A stretch of DNA of 10,116 nt from Verrucomicrobiota bacterium. Its GTDB lineage: Bacteria > Verrucomicrobiota > Verrucomicrobiia > Chthoniobacterales > JAFAMB01. The stretch spans positions 1-10,116 of the forward strand of contig JAFAVN010000418.1 in the NCBI GenBank assembly GCA_019242435.1. Direction: 5' to 3'. Shown piece after piece: positions 5,969 to 10,116 of this stretch (the first letter of the stretch is position 1; every line of letters starts with the position of its first letter). Made by a program: the position numbers and the translations under genes. The notes under the pieces were generated by a model. That model was not told the origin of the DNA, searched no databases, and was given only the letters and a program-made list of their open reading frames with translations.

Positions 5969-6421
5969 TCAGACTCGAACATGGAAGAATAGCTCCAGGA
6001 TCTGCCGATAGACTTCACGCTTGAAGGGCGGCAACCACTCAATCTGAAACTCCGTTGGTAAGATCCAACGTAGAGCTCTGAATTCCGGATCCTGGGTTTC
6101 AGGTCGAGGTTGGTGACCGGGCAGTAACTCGACTAGAAAGTAGATCTGTTCTTGACCGTGGAAACCCTCTTTCGTGCGGCCCTTTTCAAAAAGATAACGG
6201 TAGGGCGCCTTGCTATCGATGATTTGATACGCATCCGACGGCAGGTCCAATTCTTCGAGCAACTCTCGTTTGAGCGCTGCATCTGGCGTTTCCGACGGTT
6301 TGATTCCACCCTGCGGGAATTGCCAGGAACCCGGGTGGTCGGTTCGTTCTCCCACCAGGATCTTATTATCCGAGCGCCGGATGATAGCGGCCACGTTTGG
6401 CCGATAGATCAGAGGCTTCAT
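5969..6421 (-). CDS. RppH-type Nudix hydrolase (RNA 5'-pyrophosphohydrolase or dinucleoside polyphosphate hydrolase)
   Basis: 150 residues from ATG 6421 (151 if GTG 6424 is used). It resembles RppH/NudH throughout: YRPNVAAII at the N-terminus, WQFPQGGIKPSE, the EPEFRALRW-like strand (DPEFRALRWI) and FKREVYRQ near the C-terminus. The Nudix box spans about residues 38-60 (G-x5-E-x7-RE-L-x-EE-x-D-L); the Glu residues that bind metal are present, but the conserved Gly after EE is Asp. Members of this family remove pyrophosphate from mRNA 5' ends, triggering decay, or split diadenosine polyphosphates; the sequence does not decide between them. It starts about 9 bases after the AsmA-like gene stop, so it is in the same operon; AAAGAG lies close before the start. 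Confidence 0.87.
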   Translation of the reverse strand: MKPLIYRPNVAAIIRRSDNKILVGERTDHPGSWQFPQGGIKPSETPDAALKRELLEELDLPSDAYQIIDSKAPYRYLFEKGRTKEGFHGQEQIYFLVELLPGHQPRPETQDPEFRALRWILPTEFQIEWLPPFKREVYRQILELFFHVRV

Positions 6422-6430
6422 CACTCTTTT

Positions 6431-7792
6431 TCATTGACCCAATAGATCGTTTAACAAACTTTTTGCCTGGTTTTTGAATTGGTTAGACATCTTTTCTGAG
6501 ATGGCGTCGGAAATCCGCTTAGAGAGATCTTCTTTAGGATTATCAATAGGCCCGGTGACCTGCATAGGAGCCCAATAAAACCCATCCCGGTCATCTTTGA
6601 ACACCTTTTCCTGAACTCCCGGCAGCCAGTTCAATATGCTGGATGACAGTCCGATTACAAAGTTCGCATTGATCTGATTTGCATCGATCGTCCCGCTGCC
6701 TTCGACCCGTAACAGATCTTGGTATTTCAACATCAAGTTCGAGAATTCAAAGTGCGATCCGTGGCGGACCACCTGCATATCGACGCCATCCAGCTGCCAA
6801 TCATTTAGTCCCAACTGCTTTACCAGGCTGCGAACTTTGCCGAGTAGGAAGGACCAGTCGAACTTGGCTTGGTCCACGTGCAACGTGCCGCTGATCTGGC
6901 CGCTGTTTGCGTCGTCCAGGCTCCCGATGAAATCGAAACTGCCCGACGCGATCCCTTGTAGATGCCACTTATTGCTTGGGAATTCGTTCAACGGTATTCC
7001 GGCCAGGTCGCCATGGAGTTTGTAATCACGTCGGCCATCCAAGCGGACCACGCCATTGGCAGCCAGTGAACCACCGGCCGGTAGCACTAACTTTGCTTCC
7101 GTGACCGTTATTGTGGGCGACCGATAGGTTGCTGCAGCATGATCGATCTGAAAAGCAGGCCAGTTGCCTGTGTCCAGGGTTCCACCTTTTGCCGAAAGAT
7201 CCCAGGTCTTGTCCCCGGTGGGGATCGCCAGCACTTTCGTGCCAGTGACCATTCCCGGCTTATCTTGATGAGACCACTGCACATTGGCGTCATTGATCTC
7301 GATTTGATTTGCCTGGACGCGAGCATGAATGAAACTGGGAAGTTTGAAACCTGGTCCGTGGGACGAAGCGCGTTCCGATGGCGCATTCGGAGCAGGGGTT
7401 CCCACGATCAGGCTAAGTTTTTTGACCGAGACCTGATCAAAGTCGAGCACTCCGGAAAATAAGGCAGCCCAGTTAAACTCGGCAGACAAATCCTGGGCTT
7501 GAATGGAAGCCAAGTGCGTTTTCGGCTTCCCTTTGCCTGTATAGCTGGGTGAATAAAGAGTCGTGCCCCTCGTGCTAATCGGACCGAAAGTGCCTTCGGT
7601 GCGGAGTGATCGGTCAACGCTTCGGTTGATCCATCGGTGCGAGAGATCGCTCCTGATAAAGAACGGGATCCCGAAAAAGACTCCCGCCCCGAGTACAACA
7701 ACGACAATTATAACAATGATCAGTAGACGGAAGGGTTTCACAACTTCGGTTTCCAAACGTTTGAGACGGATACGACTAGAATCACGCCGCAA
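6431..7792 (-). CDS. AsmA-like envelope protein with N-terminal membrane anchor
   Basis: 453 residues. A basic N-terminus is followed by one strong hydrophobic helix at about 21-46 (LLIIVIIVVVVLGAGVFFGI), then a long soluble, presumably periplasmic, beta-rich region. The segment LSAEFNWAALFSGVLDFDQV followed by V-x-x-L-x-L-I-V and the later LRVEGSGTIDANQINANFVI are typical of the AsmA/TamB-like superfamily, which acts in lipid transport or outer-membrane homeostasis. Length is in the range of shorter family members. The frame begins only at TTG 7792, just after upstream stops; TTG 7756 or GTG 7741 are alternative starts that would keep the anchor. It is 46 bp after the FixH/YtkA-like gene and 9 bp before the Nudix gene. 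No specific substrate can be inferred. Confidence 0.72.
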   Translation of the reverse strand: MRRDSSRIRLKRLETEVVKPFRLLIIVIIVVVVLGAGVFFGIPFFIRSDLSHRWINRSVDRSLRTEGTFGPISTRGTTLYSPSYTGKGKPKTHLASIQAQDLSAEFNWAALFSGVLDFDQVSVKKLSLIVGTPAPNAPSERASSHGPGFKLPSFIHARVQANQIEINDANVQWSHQDKPGMVTGTKVLAIPTGDKTWDLSAKGGTLDTGNWPAFQIDHAAATYRSPTITVTEAKLVLPAGGSLAANGVVRLDGRRDYKLHGDLAGIPLNEFPSNKWHLQGIASGSFDFIGSLDDANSGQISGTLHVDQAKFDWSFLLGKVRSLVKQLGLNDWQLDGVDMQVVRHGSHFEFSNLMLKYQDLLRVEGSGTIDANQINANFVIGLSSSILNWLPGVQEKVFKDDRDGFYWAPMQVTGPIDNPKEDLSKRISDAISEKMSNQFKNQAKSLLNDLLGQ

Positions 7793-7838
7793 ACTATGGA
7801 CGCCGGAGAACGCGCGTCAATGTTATCAACAAGCGGCT

Positions 7839-8450
7839 TCATTCATGCTCGTTCCCGCTCGTTCCCGCTCGCTCCCGCGCGTTCACCGCCCAGTTTCGGA
7901 GCACATAAATCCCAATCACAGCGATCGGTAGACAAAAGAAAGGCCAGTAGGCGGCTGCTGGCGGCAACGCTGGTGCAACTTCCATGTCCCCCTCCAGTGT
8001 AGCTTGATCGCTGCCTTGGCTGATATCGGCGCGGACGTGCCAAGTGCCTGGTGACGGGATTTCGATTTGCGCACCGTAAAGTAGTCGATTGGCCGCCCCA
8101 GAACGTACCAGGGCTACCCGGTTCAAGTCCTTCGGCGGCTCCACTGCACAGCTCGGTGGAGACCAGGCCGGTTGTCGCGATTTTTGCACTTGAACGGGAC
8201 GCAATTGCAAAGTCACGGCAGCATCGAGCACCGGCTGTGCTGTACCACTGTCCTGTATTAGGGCGCTAAGATCAACTTGTCCGGCCCGAACGGTCGGAGG
8301 CTCCGCGAATAACGTGACCAGAAACCGGCCTGCCATTCCATGCAGTTGAACCGAACCGCCGTCAGCAAACGCTCTCCCGACCGCGAATGTCACCAGTAAA
8401 ATCAAACAAAAATAACGCACCGGTTTAGCCGCTTTCTTGCAAAAAGTCAC
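7839..8450 (-). CDS. Secreted, membrane-anchored FixH/YtkA-like protein
   Basis: About 203 residues from GTG 8450: a basic n-region (CKKAAKPVR), a hydrophobic core CLILLVTFAVG and a likely cleavage after AFA form a signal peptide. An Ig-like region follows, with FAEPPTVRAGQVDLSALIQD then VLDAAVTLQL and later GTWHVRADI, the pattern of the YtkA/FixH-like domain linked to redox or copper-protein assembly. A C-terminal helix (WPFFCLPIAVIGIYVL) anchors it to the membrane, with a short basic/polar tail. FixH proper has an N-terminal anchor, so this is a related arrangement, not true FixH. The frame extends to TTG 8474, but that codon lies in a dispersed repeat, so GTG 8450 is preferred. It follows the iron-sulfur protein gene and probably works with it in the membrane. 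Confidence 0.7.
   Translation of the reverse strand: MTFCKKAAKPVRYFCLILLVTFAVGRAFADGGSVQLHGMAGRFLVTLFAEPPTVRAGQVDLSALIQDSGTAQPVLDAAVTLQLRPVQVQKSRQPAWSPPSCAVEPPKDLNRVALVRSGAANRLLYGAQIEIPSPGTWHVRADISQGSDQATLEGDMEVAPALPPAAAYWPFFCLPIAVIGIYVLRNWAVNARERAGTSGNEHE
7848..7887. repeat. 10-bp tandem repeat at the 3' end of the FixH/YtkA-like gene
   Basis: Units GCTCGTTCCC, GCTCGTTCCC, GCTCGCTCCC and GCGCGTTCAC follow without gaps. They encode the tail RERAGTSGNEHE and end seven bases before the stop codon. Ten is not a multiple of three, so loss or gain of a unit would shift the frame and change only the C-terminal tail. Confidence 0.75.
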
Positions 8451-8468
8451 CCAGCCGTCACCAAAAAA

Positions 8469-8511
8469 GCTCAAATCTCACGTAAAGACGCTCAAATCTC
8501 ACGCAAAGACG
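8469..8511. repeat. Two direct copies of a 22-bp repeat
   Basis: 8469-8490 and 8490-8511 are the same 22 bases (starting GCTCAAATCTCACG) with a single T/C difference and a 21-bp period. The second copy is the start of the longer inverted-repeat arm 8491-8520. The TTG at 8474, one possible start of the FixH/YtkA-like gene, lies in the first copy. Confidence 0.8.
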
Positions 8512-8664
8512 CAAAGGCGCAAAGAAAAGAGCGTCAGTTAACGTCGGCAGTTCGTGGTGCGCGCACCCGCCGCTCAGCTCGCGCACGTATGGGGCGCATT
8601 GTGAGTATGGATCTACTACCTTGTCTTTTTCCTGGCGCCTTTGCGTCTTTGCGTGAGACTTGAG
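8491..8664. repeat. 30-bp inverted repeat with one mismatch in the spacer between iron-sulfur and FixH/YtkA-like genes
   Basis: Arm 8491-8520 (core CACGCAAAGACGCAAAGG) is complementary to 8635-8664 except at one position. The core itself is a direct repeat of GCAAAG(A/G)-type units. The loop contains a perfect 12-bp palindrome (8556-8567) and a 21-codon ORF (8599-8534). Such GCAAAGACGCAAAGGCGC elements are, from memory, widespread intergenic repeats in several bacterial phyla. There is no T-run, so it is not an ordinary terminator, but it could attenuate expression of the downstream gene or stabilise the upstream mRNA. Confidence 0.8.
8556..8567. repeat. Perfect 12-bp palindrome GGTGCGCGCACC
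   Basis: Lies in the loop between the arms of the long inverted repeat. It could be a protein-binding site or a local hairpin within the dispersed repeat; no regulator is indicated. Confidence 0.5.
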
Positions 8665-8713
8665 GTTTTTTGCTATGATGTTTCCGTCGCGTGGCGAGAA
8701 ATGCAGGCTCGCG

Positions 8714-10116
8714 TTAGTTCAACATCCCACGCATTTCCATTGGCTGAAATACAATCCAGATGCCTGTCAGGTATATTGCGGTGAGTAGCGCTGCCCAAGG
8801 TAAGAAACCGGCAAAGGCTCTTGAAATTTTCAAATGGCCCAAAAGAGGAGAAGCCGTGCCTAGGGGGATCCCCGCGTGGGAAATCCTGCCGGCAGCCAAA
8901 TCCTGAGAGACCTTCCAGGCGTAGTACAGACTGAGCAAAAACCCCAGGTCTAAAGCGAGGCATTCAAAATCCAGTAACTGCGGAATCGCTGGTGTTCGCA
9001 GGCCCCACCAAGGAGAGCCAATGGCGCCAAGGTGAAGCTCAACGATCAACCGCTGGATTACGGGAATAGGGGAGAGCAGGGCAGTGAACAGATGAAAACC
9101 GAAATGGGCCAGCCACATGCTGAAGCCAATTGGGACGAGGGTGACGATGAAGCGGCTAGCAATTGCTCGGAATTTTTGAGGCAAAGAAGCCAATTGTTTG
9201 CTAGCCAGTGAGCAACCGGAGATCAAGGCAGCGGGTAGGAGACCGATTGTGAGGAAGAAGAAAAGGAACAGAATTGCCTGCCTGGAAATGAGGCCCAAGT
9301 TAAAGCGAAAGAAACTGAGAAGGTTCTCAATGGGCATGGTCATGGCGGCCGCATTAACGAATGCTCCAAATACCAGCAGCATAACCAGCACCGCTAGATC
9401 GATTCTCTCGGCAAAGCGACCTAAAGATGATCGAAACCGGTCATGTGTCAGAGTGCGCCCGGGTGTTACCGCGATGATCCCTACATTGTCGTGGGGACAG
9501 GCCCGAACGCAATCGAGACAGAATGTGCAATCCAAATTGCTCTCTTTTTTCGGCTGAAACAATCGCAATTCACAGCCGCGCTGATTCTCCGTGCCTTTGA
9601 TACAGCCAAATGATTTGCAACTTGCACAGACCGCAAGATTTCGAGTTTTGACCTCGAACGGCGAGACCAAGGACTGAACGAAATGAAACTGGCCAATCGG
9701 GCAGATATACTTGCAAAATGTGGCTCCCCTGAAGAATCCGTCGACCAGCAAGGCAGCGATAAAGTACCCGATAATGATCCAGGCTGTTAGCCATGGGCTA
9801 CTCCACAAGTTGAAAGCTTCATAGGACCAGAGGTAACCGGCCAGCAGCACAACTGAAATCCACTTGGTCCGAAGCCAGCGAGGCCACCGCCGATTTCCTG
9901 GCAAAATTCTGCGCCCGATGTCCCTGGCAAAAGTGAAAGGGCAAGCAAAACAAAAAAAATTGCCGACACAGAGCAGAGCCAGCACGGTCAAACCTCGCCA
10001 GTGTGTCCAAGGTAATGTCCCGGCCAGGTTCATTGGACCAATTTTAGGTCCTGACAACCCGTCGCAGACAATCAGCAGGGCCAGGCCGAAAAAAGTGCAT
10101 TGCAAAACCCGTCGGA
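8714..10116 (-). CDS. Multi-spanning membrane iron-sulfur protein, NapH/NosR/CcoG-type polyferredoxin (5' end beyond the window)
   Basis: The frame is open to the window edge, so the start is probably outside; TTG 10105 is the only in-window alternative near it (463 residues, used for numbering). About eight hydrophobic helices are visible. Juxtamembrane motifs CFACP (52-56) and CKYICP (131-136) mark the Fer4_5-type membrane core. A soluble loop carries CASCKSFGC (160-168) with Cys178, and the classical C-x2-C-x2-C-x3-CP at 193-204, enough for two [4Fe-4S] clusters. The C-terminal half is hydrophobic (His334 and His338 in one helix) and lacks the Ig-like domain of true CcoG. Known relatives pass electrons across or along the membrane, often from quinol to periplasmic enzymes or for metal-centre assembly. 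With the downstream FixH/YtkA-like protein it suggests a respiratory or maturation module; the partner enzyme is not visible. Confidence 0.85.
   Translation of the reverse strand, partial: RRVLQCTFFGLALLIVCDGLSGPKIGPMNLAGTLPWTHWRGLTVLALLCVGNFFCFACPFTFARDIGRRILPGNRRWPRWLRTKWISVVLLAGYLWSYEAFNLWSSPWLTAWIIIGYFIAALLVDGFFRGATFCKYICPIGQFHFVQSLVSPFEVKTRNLAVCASCKSFGCIKGTENQRGCELRLFQPKKESNLDCTFCLDCVRACPHDNVGIIAVTPGRTLTHDRFRSSLGRFAERIDLAVLVMLLVFGAFVNAAAMTMPIENLLSFFRFNLGLISRQAILFLFFFLTIGLLPAALISGCSLASKQLASLPQKFRAIASRFIVTLVPIGFSMWLAHFGFHLFTALLSPIPVIQRLIVELHLGAIGSPWWGLRTPAIPQLLDFECLALDLGFLLSLYYAWKVSQDLAAGRISHAGIPLGTASPLLGHLKISRAFAGFLPWAALLTAIYLTGIWIVFQPMEMRGMLN

Noticed and set aside
8534..8599. 21-codon ORF MRPIRARAERRVRAPR in the hairpin loop
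   Set aside because: Arginine-rich, no ribosome binding site and located inside a dispersed repeat; probably not translated.

Overview
All convincing genes in this window lie on the minus strand, so the biological order runs from the right edge to the left. The organism is most likely a member of the Verrucomicrobia, probably an environmental or soil lineage. The main reason is a near-perfect palindrome of the form TGTTC-N4-GAACA at the imuA start, which as I recall is the published LexA-binding motif of that phylum. The imuA-imuB-dnaE2 gene order and the dispersed simple repeats between genes (GGTTCAA heptads, GCAAAGACGCAAAGG-type repeats) fit, but no rRNA or housekeeping marker is present to prove it.

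Right part (10116 to about 5900): an apparent operon of a multi-spanning membrane iron-sulfur (polyferredoxin, NapH/NosR/CcoG-type) protein cut by the window edge, a secreted, membrane-anchored FixH/YtkA-like protein, an AsmA-like envelope protein with one N-terminal membrane anchor, and an RppH-type Nudix hydrolase. A weak rho-independent terminator follows the Nudix gene. The first two genes are probably a membrane electron-transfer pair; no oxidase or reductase partner is visible. They are separated by a repeat-rich 240-bp spacer that can fold into a long imperfect hairpin.

Middle (5900 to 4948): a GNAT acetyltransferase. Just upstream of it is a stretch that reads like a small, broken membrane-protein gene (one frame change, two in-frame stops) whose last stop overlaps the acetyltransferase ATG. 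The same DNA holds several hairpins and a possible pseudoknot.

Left part (4947 to 1): the SOS-induced translesion mutasome cassette imuA-imuB-dnaE2, with dnaE2 cut by the left edge after about 766 codons. LexA repression would act at the palindrome overlapping the -10 region and start codon of imuA. ImuB lacks the Y-family catalytic acids but keeps a clamp-binding motif, DnaE2 keeps its three catalytic aspartates, and ImuA is RecA-like without a usable P-loop lysine: together the standard division of labour of this mutasome. Between imuB and dnaE2 sits a possible 36-residue cysteine-rich protein with a good ribosome binding site. It is the most novel candidate here, although its ends lie in simple repeats.

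I see no RNA gene, CRISPR array, prophage or insertion sequence.
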